Origin: Nocardia carnea
GTDB lineage: Bacteria > Actinomycetota > Actinomycetes > Mycobacteriales > Mycobacteriaceae
Assembly: GCF_029868325.1 (NCBI RefSeq)
Contig: NZ_JARWNW010000166.1
Coordinates: forward strand, 1-64,000
Direction of reading: 5' to 3'
Length of the DNA stretch: 64,000 bases
In this document: one piece after another, positions 45,254-56,966 of the stretch
Numbering within the stretch: position 1 is the stretch's first letter
Layout: each line of letters begins with the position of its first letter
The notes under the pieces: model-generated
What the model was told of the DNA's origin: nothing
Database searches by the model: none
Seen by the model: the letters and a program-made list of their open reading frames with translations, nothing else
Position numbers and translations under genes: made by a program

Positions 45254-45337
45254 GCCGGACCACGCGGATAACCACTGGTATCGGCCCGATACCCTGGTGC
45301 TGTCGTACTCAGCCGCTGCACAAGGACCGATACCACC

Positions 45338-47838
<2,501 letters not shown>

Positions 47839-47858
47839 AGCGACAAACGGAAGTGAGC

Positions 47859-48491
47859 ATGAACCGAACCGCGCGAGTGGAGCGCACCACGAAGGAATCC
47901 AGCATCGTGGTGGAACTGAACCTGGACGGCACCGGGCAGACCGATATCTCCACCGGTGTCCCGTTCTACGACCATATGCTCACCGCGCTCGGCTCCCACG
48001 CCAGTTTCGACCTCATGGTGCGCGCCGACGGCGATATCGAGATCGAGGCGCACCACACCGTCGAGGACACCGCCATCGTGTTCGGGCAGGCGCTCGGCCA
48101 GGCACTCGGCGACAAGAAAGGCATCCGCCGCTTCGGCGACGCCTACATCCCGATGGACGAAACCCTGGCGCACGCCGCCGTCGATGTGTCCGGCCGCCCC
48201 TACTGCGTGCACACCGGTGAACCCGATCATCTGCTGCACGCCGTGATCCCCGGCGCACCCGTACGCGGCCGCAACGACCCCGGCGCACCGTATTCGACGG
48301 TGCTCAACCGGCACGTCTTCGAATCCATCGCACTCAACGCCCGGATCGCGCTGCACGTGCGGGTGCTCTACGGCCGCGATCAGCATCACGTCACCGAAGC
48401 CGAATACAAGGCGGTCGCCCGGGCGCTGCGCGCCGCTGTCGAACCCGACCCGCGGGTGCAGGGTGTGCCGTCGACGAAGGGGGCACTGTGA
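47859..48491 (+). CDS. hisB: imidazoleglycerol-phosphate dehydratase
   Basis: A 210-residue dehydratase with the two metal-binding motif regions [17 protein letters not shown] / [15 protein letters not shown] and [14 protein letters not shown] / [12 protein letters not shown]. It is monofunctional, without the phosphatase domain, as in other actinobacteria. ATG 47859 has GGAAG six bases upstream; an in-frame GTG two codons before it is possible. Confidence 0.97.
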   Translation: MNRTARVERTTKESSIVVELNLDGTGQTDISTGVPFYDHMLTALGSHASFDLMVRADGDIEIEAHHTVEDTAIVFGQALGQALGDKKGIRRFGDAYIPMDETLAHAAVDVSGRPYCVHTGEPDHLLHAVIPGAPVRGRNDPGAPYSTVLNRHVFESIALNARIALHVRVLYGRDQHHVTEAEYKAVARALRAAVEPDPRVQGVPSTKGAL

Positions 48492-49117
48492 CTTCGGTTG
48501 TTCTGCTGGACTACGGCTCCGGCAATCTGCATTCCGCCGAACGCGCCCTGGTCCGGGCGGGTGCGCAGGTCGAGGTGACCGCCGATCACACGGCAGCGCT
48601 CGCGGCGGACGGCCTGGTGGTTCCGGGTGTCGGCGCCTTCGCGGCCTGTATGGCGGGACTGCGGGAGGTGCGCGGCGAACGCATCATCGGCCAGCGGCTG
48701 GCCGGCGGCCGGCCGGTGCTCGGCATCTGTGTGGGTATGCAGATCCTGTTCGATCGCGGGGTGGAATTCGGGGTGGAAACCGAGGGTTGCGGGGAATGGC
48801 CCGGTACCGTCGACAAACTCGACGCCCCCGTACTGCCGCATATGGGCTGGAACACCGTCGAAGCCCCCGCGGAGAGCGTGCTGTTCGCCGGTATGGACGC
48901 CGGCACCCGTTTCTATTTCGTCCACACCTATGCCGCCCGGTCCTGGGACCTGCCGCCCAGCGACCATCTCGCCGCCCCCAAGCTCACCTGGACCGAACAC
49001 GGCAGCCGCTTCCTGGCCGCGGTCGAGAACGGCGCCCTGTCGGCCACTCAGTTCCACCCGGAGAAGTCCGGGGACGCGGGCGCTCAGCTGCTGTCCAACT
49101 GGGTGAAATCCCTCTGA
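48488..49117 (+). CDS. hisH: imidazole glycerol phosphate synthase amidotransferase subunit
   Basis: A 209-residue class I glutamine amidotransferase supplying ammonia to HisF. The nucleophile Cys81 is in [10 protein letters not shown] and the His-Glu pair in [12 protein letters not shown] 48488 overlaps the hisB stop. It is the last gene of the plus-strand block; its partner HisF is encoded 8 kb away on the other strand. Confidence 0.97.
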   Translation: MTSVVLLDYGSGNLHSAERALVRAGAQVEVTADHTAALAADGLVVPGVGAFAACMAGLREVRGERIIGQRLAGGRPVLGICVGMQILFDRGVEFGVETEGCGEWPGTVDKLDAPVLPHMGWNTVEAPAESVLFAGMDAGTRFYFVHTYAARSWDLPPSDHLAAPKLTWTEHGSRFLAAVENGALSATQFHPEKSGDAGAQLLSNWVKSL

Positions 49118-49150
49118 TCCCGGCAGCCTGTCGGACCGGACCCGCACGCT

Positions 49151-49183
49151 GGGCCGGCCCCGGTCTGCCGGTCAGGCCGGCCC
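49151..49183. terminator. hairpin between convergent hisH and MerR genes
   Basis: GGGCCGGCC and GGCCGGCCC form a perfect 9-bp stem with a 15-base loop. It overlaps the last codons of the MerR gene, and could end both transcripts. Confidence 0.6.
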
Positions 49184-49570
49184 GGGTGGCTTCGCCGGGT
49201 CCGGCACGCGTGATTGCGCTAATTCCAGCTCGCCGAGTGTCTCCATGAGGTTCGTACGCTGCGCATGCAGGCGTTCGAGCCGGTCGTTCAGCACCCCCAG
49301 CCGAGCCCGATAGACCTCGGCAGCGTGTCCGGGATCGTCGCACACCTCCATATCGGGCAGATCGAGGCACGCGTCGAGCTGTCTGATCCCCTCCACGGTG
49401 AGTCCGCGCCGCAACAGATCGGCGATCTTGCGTACTCGGCCGACACAGGATTCTTCGTATTCCCGCCAGCCGTTGGCGCTGCGGCCGGACCGTAGCAGCT
49501 CGTTCTGTTCGTAGTACCGCAGAGAGCGCGGGCTCACTCCGGTCCGCCGCGACAGTTCACCGATACGCAT
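49172..49570 (-). CDS. MerR-family regulator
   Basis: A 132-residue regulator starting MRIGELSRRTGVSPRSLRYY, the typical MerR DNA-binding start, followed by YEQNELLRSGRSANGWREYE and a C-terminal coiled coil (about 85-120). A single Cys in CDDPGHAAEV is not enough for a metal site. It diverges from an SDR gene across a palindromic operator, so it likely controls that gene and itself. Confidence 0.92.
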   Translation of the reverse strand: MRIGELSRRTGVSPRSLRYYEQNELLRSGRSANGWREYEESCVGRVRKIADLLRRGLTVEGIRQLDACLDLPDMEVCDDPGHAAEVYRARLGVLNDRLERLHAQRTNLMETLGELELAQSRVPDPAKPPGPA

Positions 49571-49591
49571 ATCGCCTTCCGGACTTGCTCT

Positions 49592-49605
49592 TGACACCTG
49601 TGTCA
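49592..49605. promoter_or_regulatory. TGACAC-CT-GTGTCA operator of the MerR/SDR pair
   Basis: A perfect inverted repeat with 2-base centre, sitting 22 bases upstream of the MerR start and 19 bases upstream of the SDR start. TTGACA at 49591 is also a good -35 box for the SDR gene. This is the layout of MerR-controlled promoters where the dyad overlaps the promoter spacer. Confidence 0.75.
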
Positions 49606-49623
49606 CTGTTTAGCGTCGGTGCC

Positions 49624-50418
49624 ATGGCGATTGATTCCCCCGCACAACATTCCTCGTCGAGCAGCCGGCCGTACGGTGACCTGTCCGGCCTCACCGCCCT
49701 GGTCACCGGCGGCGGTTCCGGTATCGGGGCCGCCGTGGCGGTGGCACTGGCCGACCGTGGGATGGATGTCGTGGTGACCGGCCGGCGCCGGGCGGCGCTC
49801 GAGCACACCGCACGCCGGTCCAAGGCCCTGAGTATCCACGTCGGTGACGTCTCCGACCCAGACGACGCCGCCACCATGGTTCGCGCTGCACAGGAAATGA
49901 ACGGACGACTCGATGTGGTCGTCAACAATGCCGGGTTCGGTATCGCGGCCCGGCTCGGCGAGATCGATCCGGATGATGCCCTGCGCATGTGGGCCACGAA
50001 TGTTCTGGGACCGACCCTGGTGACACAGGCCGCCCTGCCGTATCTGCGCGTCCGTGGCGGCGCGGTGATCAACATTTCCAGTACTTTCGGCGCCAAGACG
50101 GCGCCCGGCATCAGCCACTACGGGGCGGGGAAAGCCGCACTCGAACAGCTGACCCGGAGCTGGGCGGTGGAATTGGCCGATACCGGGATCCGGGTGAACG
50201 CGGTGGCGCCGGGGCCGACCGAGAGTGAAGCACTGGACCGGATGGGCCTGTCCGCCACCGAAGCCGAACAGGTGAAAGCGCAGGAAGCCGCGCAGATTCC
50301 GCTGGGCCGCCGGGGCCGGCCCAGCGATGTGGCCGAATGGGTGGTCGCGCTGGCACATCCGGATTCCTGGGTCACCGGGCAGGTACTCGGTGTCGACGGC
50401 GGGTATTCGGTGGTCTGA
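49624..50418 (+). CDS. SDR-family oxidoreductase
   Basis: A 264-residue classical SDR: cofactor motif TGGGSGIG, NNAGFG, catalytic Ser in NISSTFG, catalytic YGAGK and the C-terminal GQVLGVDGGYSVV. The GRRRAA after strand 2 suggests NADPH. It is the probable target of the divergent MerR regulator. The substrate is unknown. Confidence 0.9.
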   Translation: MAIDSPAQHSSSSSRPYGDLSGLTALVTGGGSGIGAAVAVALADRGMDVVVTGRRRAALEHTARRSKALSIHVGDVSDPDDAATMVRAAQEMNGRLDVVVNNAGFGIAARLGEIDPDDALRMWATNVLGPTLVTQAALPYLRVRGGAVINISSTFGAKTAPGISHYGAGKAALEQLTRSWAVELADTGIRVNAVAPGPTESEALDRMGLSATEAEQVKAQEAAQIPLGRRGRPSDVAEWVVALAHPDSWVTGQVLGVDGGYSVV

Positions 50419-50430
50419 ACGGCCCGCACG

Positions 50431-51402
50431 TTATGCCGCGCATTTGGCGCCGGGCGGGGCCGGAGGCGCGGCGACGACCCCGGCCGCGACATCGACCAGG
50501 AAGTCGCGGTTGCCGTCGAGGGGTTCGGTGCCCAGGAGCAGTCGTTCGACCACGCAGCCCGCTTCGAACAGCGCCGGGCCGACATTGTGGCGGCCCGGTT
50601 CCACCACACCGTCCAGAGTGCGACCGCTGACGATGGAGTACATCGTGCTCGGTTTGCCGGCCAGCATGAGGGCGGTACGCATCTGCATACTGGCCGCATA
50701 GGGCACCACCTCGTCGGCGGTGCCGTGGATGAGGAAGGCGTGCCGGATATTCATCCGGCCGGCTTGCAGCGCCGGGGAGCGTTCGGCGTAGGCGAGCGGG
50801 CAGACGGCCGGGACACAACCACCGGCATCCCGCTGGATCTGGGTCTGCAGCGCGGGATAGTCGGCGGCGGGCCCCTGGAAATGGGTGAACAGATCCGACG
50901 GGCCGAAGGTATCGACCCAGTAGTCGAACAAACCGGCGGGTCCGTAGGCGGCGGCCAGGCCGGAAGTCATGGCGCCCTGGCTCCAGCCCCACAGCAGGGT
51001 GCGCGCGACCCTGGGATTCATCCACTTGTACCACTGGGTGGCGGCCACCAGATCGCGCCAGCCGGCCCACAGGTTCCAATCGCCGGTCGGCCACTGCGGG
51101 CTGCCGCGCATATCCATGGACAGGATCGGGGTCGCGGTGCGGGCGGCGATCGAGATCAGGTACTCGGAGTACTGGGCCGCGGACCCCTTGTGCCCGTGTG
51201 CGGCCACCACCAGGGCGTTGCCGACGGTACAGCCCTGCGGTTCGTACACCAGGCCGGTGGCCATTTCACCGTCGACCGGCACCGCGACCGGGCGCGTATG
51301 CACCGAGCAGGCGTCGGACGCGGCCGCGGGAGCGGCCAGCAGGGTCGCCGTCAACGCCGGGAGCAGTAACCCGGCCAAATAGCTCAGTGCACGTCTGCTC
51401 AT
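50431..51402 (-). CDS. secreted alpha/beta hydrolase (esterase/depolymerase-like)
   Basis: A 323-residue protein with an export signal (MSRRALSYLAGLLLPALTAT then AAPAAASDAC). The nucleophile elbow is GWSQG (Ser141), the acid likely in HGTADEVVPY and the His in EPGRHNVGP. Several Cys (CSVH, QGCTV, GGCVPAVCP, AGCVVE) could form disulfides outside the cell. It resembles PHB-depolymerase-type esterases; the true substrate is unknown. Confidence 0.82.
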   Translation of the reverse strand: MSRRALSYLAGLLLPALTATLLAAPAAASDACSVHTRPVAVPVDGEMATGLVYEPQGCTVGNALVVAAHGHKGSAAQYSEYLISIAARTATPILSMDMRGSPQWPTGDWNLWAGWRDLVAATQWYKWMNPRVARTLLWGWSQGAMTSGLAAAYGPAGLFDYWVDTFGPSDLFTHFQGPAADYPALQTQIQRDAGGCVPAVCPLAYAERSPALQAGRMNIRHAFLIHGTADEVVPYAASMQMRTALMLAGKPSTMYSIVSGRTLDGVVEPGRHNVGPALFEAGCVVERLLLGTEPLDGNRDFLVDVAAGVVAAPPAPPGAKCAA

Positions 51403-51813
51403 AACGGGAATATTTCCACGCCGGAGGCCGGGTGAGCGGGAACCACACTGGGCCCGTCGGCAATTCGCCGCAACAACGCGGCGTGGGCAATATCCCCGCC
51501 CCCGAGGAGATCCCCGCCCCCGAGGAGCCGCCACTGCGGGGGCCATGCCGCGGGCTGATCACCGAGCCCGGCTTCGAGCGCCCGCTCCGAGCCGCCCGCT
51601 CCGATCCGGCGACCGCTGGATCTCTCGCGTCGCGGCGACAGGCCCACCGCCGCCGGGGTACGACCGTTCCGGTGCAGGAACCGGCCCACCGGCCGGTGGG
51701 CGGTAACGGCAGTTCGCAGCCTGCTGCGCGCCCCGGCGGTGAGCAGTGGCGCGACCCAGGCGCCGGCCTCCGCGCAGCCGCGAATGTCGGTGGGCACCGC
51801 TACCATCCGCCTC
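51403..51813. other. divergent intergenic region with a short direct repeat
   Basis: This 410-base gap separates the esterase and AlkZ-like genes. It holds two tandem 18-bp copies of ATCCCCGCCCCCGAGGAG at 51492 and 51510; nothing else is recognised. An in-frame extension of the AlkZ-like gene to 51739 or 51784 is possible but not supported. Confidence 0.5.
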
Positions 51814-52992
51814 ATGTACGCCTTCACCACCGAGCAGCGACGGGCACGCCTCGGGATCCGGCATCGGCTGGCAGTCGAGTCTCGTAGCGGCGACGTCGCC
51901 GAAATCGCGCGCTCCCTGGTGGTACTGCACGCCACCGATCCGGCCACCGTGCACCTCTCGGTGGCCGCTCGGGGCACGGCGCTCGGTCCGGCCCACGTCG
52001 AGCGCGCACTGTACGACGATCGTTCGCTGCTGCGCATGCTGGCGATGCGGCGCACCATGTTCGTGGCGCCGGTCGAGCTGGCGCCCGTGCTGCACGCCTC
52101 CTGCGCCGGCGATCTGGCTGCCCGGCAACGCCGCACCTACGCGAAGTACCTGGCGGACGCCGGTATCGGCGACGGCGATCCGGAGTCCTGGCTGGCCACC
52201 GTCGCAGACGACACCTATCGCGCGCTTCTGGCACGGGGCAGCGCTACCGGCGCCCAGCTGAGCAAGGATGTCCCCGCGCTGCGCACCCAGGTGAATACGA
52301 GCCCTGAGAAGTCGTACTCCAAACCGACCTCCATCACCACCTGGGTGCTCCTACTACTCGGCACCGAGGGGCGGATCGTCCGGGCCCGGCCGGGCGGCAG
52401 CTGGTCCAGCAGCCAGTATTCGTGGGCGCCGGCCGAATCCTGGCTGCCCGCGCCCATCGACGACCTGGACGCCGGCGTTGCCCGCACCGAACTGGTACGC
52501 CGCTGGCTGCGGACCTTCGGCCCCGCCCCGATCGGCGATATCAAATGGTGGACGGGCTGGACGCTGGGGCAGGTCCGCACAACACTGGCCCGGCTCGATA
52601 CGGTGGAGGTCGATCTCGACGGCACCACCGGGCTGCTCCTCGCCGAGGATCTCGACCCGGTCCCGCCGCCGCAACCCTGGGCGGCCCTGCTGCCCGCACT
52701 GGACCCCACGCCGATGGGCTGGCAATCCCGCGACTGGTACCTGGGCGGGCACAAAGAACAACTGTTCGACCGCAACGGCAATATCGGGCCGAGTATCTGG
52801 TTCGACGGCCGGATAGTCGGGGGCTGGGCGCAACGTAAGGACGGTGAGATCGTGACCCGGCTGCTGGAAGATATCGGGGCCGATGCCCGCGCCCTCGTCA
52901 CCGCCGAGGCCGAGCGCGCCGCGGGCTGGTACGGCGAGCTCCGGCCGATCCCCCGCTTCCGCACTCCCCTGGAACGGGAACTCACCGCCTGA
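51814..52992 (+). CDS. winged-helix protein of the AlkZ/HTH_42 family
   Basis: A 392-residue protein. RRARLGIRHRLA, RSLVVLHATDPATVHLSVAA, LVRRWLRTFGPAPIGDIKWW TG and the DWYLGGHKEQLFDRNGNIGP regions match the AlkZ/YcaQ-like DNA glycosylase family, which acts on alkylated or crosslinked DNA. Where the classic family has a QxQ or QxD motif this protein has HATD, so glycosylase activity is uncertain. Confidence 0.82.
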   Translation: MYAFTTEQRRARLGIRHRLAVESRSGDVAEIARSLVVLHATDPATVHLSVAARGTALGPAHVERALYDDRSLLRMLAMRRTMFVAPVELAPVLHASCAGDLAARQRRTYAKYLADAGIGDGDPESWLATVADDTYRALLARGSATGAQLSKDVPALRTQVNTSPEKSYSKPTSITTWVLLLLGTEGRIVRARPGGSWSSSQYSWAPAESWLPAPIDDLDAGVARTELVRRWLRTFGPAPIGDIKWWTGWTLGQVRTTLARLDTVEVDLDGTTGLLLAEDLDPVPPPQPWAALLPALDPTPMGWQSRDWYLGGHKEQLFDRNGNIGPSIWFDGRIVGGWAQRKDGEIVTRLLEDIGADARALVTAEAERAAGWYGELRPIPRFRTPLERELTA

Positions 52993-53018
52993 GCGGCGCT
53001 TCGAGATAGATTGCCGCC

Positions 53019-53657
53019 ATGCGAATCCGAACGTTCGAGGAACGGGACCGACCGGCACTACGGCAGCTGGCGTTGCGGGCGGGACAGGGTTCGCCGACCG
53101 AATCCCTGTGGGGCCATCCCGAATCCGAGGCGCAGATATACCTCGATCCCTATATGGAACGCGAACCCGAATCGTTGTTCCTGGCCGAATCCGACGGCGA
53201 ACTGATCGGTTACCTCACCGGTTGCGTGGATACGGACGCTTTCCCGGGCGAGGACCAGCGAATCGCGGACGCCATCCGGGCGCACCGCCTGATCCTGCGT
53301 CCCCGGCCGGTTCTGTTCTTCGCCCGCAGCGCATTCGACGCCGCGAGCGCGGCGCTGCGCCGTACACCGGCCGCCGGTGAAATCCACGATCCGCGCTGGC
53401 CTTCTCATCTGCACATCAATGTCGTGCCCGAGGCCCGAGGCACCGGCGCGGCGGACGGACTGATGGAACATTGGTTCGCGCGGCTCCGGTCGGCGGGTTC
53501 CTCCGGGTGCTATCTGCAGACATTGGTCGAGAACACCCGGGCTGTCCGGTTCTTCGAACGGATGGGTTTTGCCCCGCACGGATCGACGCCGCCGGTGCCG
53601 GGGCTGCGTTACCAGGGCAAACGAGTCCACCAGCAGACCATGGTCCGCAGCTGCTGA
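53019..53657 (+). CDS. GNAT-family N-acetyltransferase
   Basis: A 212-residue acetyltransferase. The acetyl-CoA binding motif A is HINVVPEARGTGAADGLMEHW, followed by ENTRAVRFFERMGFAPHGST. The N-terminal MRIRTFEERDRPALRQLALR is typical. The substrate is unknown; the AlkZ-like gene ends 26 bases earlier and may be co-transcribed. Confidence 0.88.
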   Translation: MRIRTFEERDRPALRQLALRAGQGSPTESLWGHPESEAQIYLDPYMEREPESLFLAESDGELIGYLTGCVDTDAFPGEDQRIADAIRAHRLILRPRPVLFFARSAFDAASAALRRTPAAGEIHDPRWPSHLHINVVPEARGTGAADGLMEHWFARLRSAGSSGCYLQTLVENTRAVRFFERMGFAPHGSTPPVPGLRYQGKRVHQQTMVRSC

Positions 53658-53674
53658 CCGACTCCGCCGCCGGA

Positions 53675-54139
53675 CTATTTCCCGGCCGGCCGCGTCGCGT
53701 GATCGTCGAGTATCCGGCCGAGCAGCGTAACCAGAGTGCGGCGTTCCGCGGCGGATAGAGCGGCGAGCAGATCCTGTTGAGCGAGGTCCAGTCTGCGGTC
53801 CAGCTCGCGGAGATGTTCCCGGCCGGGACCCGCCAGGTTCACGATATTGCGCCGCCGATCATCCGGATCGGCGGTGCGCTCCACGAACCCCCTGGCCACC
53901 AGGTCGTTCAGGACGGCGACGATATCGCTGCGATCGATTCCGGTGCGGCGCCCGAGTTCGGCCTGACTGGTGGCGCCGCCTTCGTCCAGCGTGGTCAGCA
54001 CCGCGTAGTGGTACCGGCGCGAACCCGTACCGGCCATCGCCTGTTCGGTCGCCCGGTCGGCCAGTAGCGCGGTCTGGTTGATCAGTCGCGTCGGCAGACT
54101 ACGCAGCCTGCCCGCGGCCCCCTGATGCGCGGCTTCCAT
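53675..54139 (-). CDS. MarR-family transcriptional regulator
   Basis: A 154-residue winged-helix protein with QAELGRRTGIDRSDIVAVLNDL and wing RTADPDDRRRNIVNL. It diverges from the MetE-like gene with about 120 bases between starts and may control that cluster. Confidence 0.9.
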   Translation of the reverse strand: MEAAHQGAAGRLRSLPTRLINQTALLADRATEQAMAGTGSRRYHYAVLTTLDEGGATSQAELGRRTGIDRSDIVAVLNDLVARGFVERTADPDDRRRNIVNLAGPGREHLRELDRRLDLAQQDLLAALSAAERRTLVTLLGRILDDHATRPAGK

Positions 54140-54262
54140 ACCGGCAATCTAGCAACCGCCCGTTGGCAGGACCCACAAAACCTCCGCTCTCGCGCAGGTA
54201 ATCATTGAGGCTCATCGGGATCTGACCGTCCTGCCGGGACAGCCCTGTGCGACACTGACGAC

Positions 54263-55357
54263 GTGCAGCCGAAGCGTAGGGTTCACTTCGTGGGCAGCTT
54301 GCCCGCACAGTTGGACAATCCAGCCAAGGCGATGGCGTTCGCCGTCGACACTGCCGGTGAATTCCTGGATGGCCTGGTTCCCGGTGGCGAAGCGGATCCC
54401 TATCGCGCCCAGTGGTACATCAGGCCCATCATCGATCGGCTCGACAGCATCCCCGCGCTGGAAGCGGTGCGGCGCGGTGATTGGTCGACGCTGCGTTCCC
54501 GCAACACCTTTCGGCTCCGGCCGGGGCGATCGCTGGGCGAAGCAGATATCGACGCCGCACTCGGCTATGCGGAGGAAGCCGGCCGTGCCGTCGAGGCATT
54601 GGCCGATATGCGCCGAACAGATCCCGGACTACGTTTACAGGTAGGCATACCGACGCCGTTCGTCATCGGTTTCATCGCATTCGAGGCACGGATGCTCGTG
54701 TGGCGCCGACGCTCGGCGCACCGCGGTGACCGACGCTTCCCCTACTACCGCCCGATCGTCGACGCGACCGTCAGGGAAATCCTCCGGATCCACGAGTCGT
54801 TGGGGGACAACGTCGTATTCCAACTCGAACTTGCCGCGGAGACGCTGCTCTGCGCACGGCTGCCCGCTGTCCTGCGGCAGGCTGTGGCCACCGCGGCGGG
54901 TCGAGCGATCGCACGCCTCGTGGCACGGGCACCCCACGGTGCCCGTTTTGGGGTACACCTCTGCTACGGGAGCCTCGACGACAAGCCGGTCGTGGCGCCG
55001 AGGTCCACGGAGGCGGTCGTCGTGCTGGCCAACGCGATTGCGCGATACTGGCCCGCGGGAAGGCATCTCGAGTTCGTCCACCTGCCCATCGGCAACGGCA
55101 AGCTGGCACCGGTGCAACCGCGGTACTACGAGCCCTTGGCCCGCCTCGAATTGCCCGCCACTACGCGAGTTGCCGCCGGGCTCGCGCATCCGGAGCAGCC
55201 GCTCGAGCAAGCACGACAGAGCCTGGCGGCGGCGGAGTCGGCCTACGGCGGCCTGTTGGATATCGCGGCCCCGTGTGGTCTGGGCCGGTACAGCACCGTC
55301 GACCGGGCACGGTCCGCAGTAGCTCACGCAGTCGCCCTGGCCGAAACCGATCTGTGA
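54263..55357 (+). CDS. MetE/UROD-fold protein with conserved zinc-ligand set
   Basis: A 364-residue protein resembling the C-terminal half of cobalamin-independent methionine synthase. The ligand pattern of MetE is kept: His232-x-Cys234 in VHLCYGS, Glu270 in HLEFVHLP and Cys338 in APCGLGR. HPEQPLE (about 309) is also conserved among relatives. MetE-like proteins of this size transfer methyl groups to thiols or act on other substrates. It starts at GTG 54263 and precedes a SAM methyltransferase gene. Confidence 0.7.
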   Translation: MQPKRRVHFVGSLPAQLDNPAKAMAFAVDTAGEFLDGLVPGGEADPYRAQWYIRPIIDRLDSIPALEAVRRGDWSTLRSRNTFRLRPGRSLGEADIDAALGYAEEAGRAVEALADMRRTDPGLRLQVGIPTPFVIGFIAFEARMLVWRRRSAHRGDRRFPYYRPIVDATVREILRIHESLGDNVVFQLELAAETLLCARLPAVLRQAVATAAGRAIARLVARAPHGARFGVHLCYGSLDDKPVVAPRSTEAVVVLANAIARYWPAGRHLEFVHLPIGNGKLAPVQPRYYEPLARLELPATTRVAAGLAHPEQPLEQARQSLAAAESAYGGLLDIAAPCGLGRYSTVDRARSAVAHAVALAETDL

Positions 55358-55553
55358 AGACGACCGGTGGTCACGCAGCGCCGCCGGAACGCATTTCGCC
55401 GGAAGATGTTTCGTCGACAGCCGGATCCGGGGAGCGCGGTTCGGCCGGGCTGAGCGCTGACTCGTTCGGGTAACCCGTATCCCACTCCGTGTGAGGCCGA
55501 GAGATCTCCGGAGGAACGCACACCCGAGGTGGCCGTCGGCTACGATTGCACCC

Positions 55554-56366
55554 GTGGTCGAAGGAATCGAAGGGCCTGCGCCGGAAAGCAGCCGGACGCC
55601 GAGCCCGTTCGACACCGAAAAGCTGACTTCCGCCCGGGTGTACGACTACCTGTTGGGCGGAAAGGACAATTACGATGTCGACCAAGACATGGCTCGTCAA
55701 ATGTTGTCCAGCACACCCGAACTCAAGACGTTGGCCTGGTTCACCCGGAGCTTCATGCGCAGAGCGGTCGAGATGGCCGCTGATGCCGGTATCCGTCAGT
55801 TCATCGATCTCGGCTCGGGTACTCCGAATTCGCCCAATGTGCACGAGGTGGCTCGGGAGATCGAACCGTCGGCACGGGTGGTGTATGTCGACTACGACCA
55901 GGTCGTGGTCACCCATTGTGATGCACTGCTGGCCCGATCGCCCGGTGTCACAGCACTGTTGGGAGACGTTCGCCGGCCCCACGACATTCTCGATCAGCTG
56001 ATCGAGAGCGACCTGATCGATCTCGCGGAGCCCGTAGCCATCACGCTCGTCAGTGTGCTGCACTACGTGATGGACGACGAACACCCCGCCGAGATCCTCG
56101 CCGCCCTCCGTGATCGGATGGCGCCGGGCAGTTACCTGGCGATCACTCATGGCTCCAGTGCTTCCTCCCCGGAGATACTCCAGGTACTCGCCGGCACCAA
56201 CGGCACATCGGCGCAGGTGGCCTTTCGGTCCACAGCGCAGACGGAGGCATTCCTCGCCGGTTTCGAGTTGCTCGATCCCGGCGTGGTGCCGGTACAGCAG
56301 TGGCTCCGCCCCGGCTTGCCGGACACTCGAATGGTCATGCTCGGTGCCGTCGGGCGCAAACCGTGA
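55554..56366 (+). CDS. SAM-dependent methyltransferase (Methyltransf_19, PF04672 type)
   Basis: A 270-residue protein of the actinobacterial family marked by ARVYDYLLGGKDNYDVDQDM at the start and the SAM-binding FIDLGSGTPNSPNVHEVA. The substrate of the family is not known. GTG 55554 is chosen; a GGAGGAACG site lies further upstream and suggests an alternative start at 55491. Confidence 0.88.
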   Translation: MVEGIEGPAPESSRTPSPFDTEKLTSARVYDYLLGGKDNYDVDQDMARQMLSSTPELKTLAWFTRSFMRRAVEMAADAGIRQFIDLGSGTPNSPNVHEVAREIEPSARVVYVDYDQVVVTHCDALLARSPGVTALLGDVRRPHDILDQLIESDLIDLAEPVAITLVSVLHYVMDDEHPAEILAALRDRMAPGSYLAITHGSSASSPEILQVLAGTNGTSAQVAFRSTAQTEAFLAGFELLDPGVVPVQQWLRPGLPDTRMVMLGAVGRKP

Positions 56367-56468
56367 GGAGCCGAGATGACCAGAAGTAGTCTCGAACACG
56401 CTGATTTGTCGGCCACCTGCATCGTCGAGCCTGCAGCAGGTGCTGTCCCGGTCCATCAGAGGATGAAA

Positions 56469-56951
56469 ATGAAGACCCTCAAAGTTGTTGCTGGTGTCCT
56501 CTCGACAATCGCAACGGTCGCCGCGGTCACCACCGGCGCCTCGGTTGTCAATGCCCCTGCCGCCTCCGCGGCGCCGGGTGAGTTCCTCATCACCCGGGAG
56601 ATTCCTACCCTGGAAGATCTGGATGCCCAGGTCGCGTTCCTGATCGAGAAACCCGCCTCCGACGAGGCCAAGGCGGCCAATATGGAAGGCGGTATGCGGG
56701 CCGTCGTGGTGGCGCGCACCCTCTACAACATCGGCCTGTATCGAGCTCCGCGCGGATCGAACGAGATCACCGGTCCCGAAACCCACGACGGCAATGTGCA
56801 CACCGCTATGCTGCGCAGCAAGACAGCGGGCCAACCGGATCTGGTCGCACGCGTGGTCTGGAAGCGTATCGACGGTGTCTGGAAGCTGTCCAACAGCTCC
56901 GTGTGTGAGGGTGTCAAGGCCGTGGGGCTGGCGATGGCCTGCGATTTCTGA
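56469..56951 (+). CDS. secreted Mtb12-like small antigen
   Basis: A 160-residue exported protein. The signal peptide is MKTLKVVAGVLSTIATVAAV with AxA cleavage near APAASAAPGE. The mature part resembles the low-molecular-weight antigen Mtb12 (CFP-2) family: IPTLEDLDAQVAFLIEKPAS, then VWKRIDGVWKLSNSSVCEGV near the end. ATG 56469 has AGAGG six bases upstream. Function unknown; an upstream in-frame extension is not expected to be used. Confidence 0.75.
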   Translation: MKTLKVVAGVLSTIATVAAVTTGASVVNAPAASAAPGEFLITREIPTLEDLDAQVAFLIEKPASDEAKAANMEGGMRAVVVARTLYNIGLYRAPRGSNEITGPETHDGNVHTAMLRSKTAGQPDLVARVVWKRIDGVWKLSNSSVCEGVKAVGLAMACDF

Positions 56952-56966
56952 CCGGCTGCGAGCACT

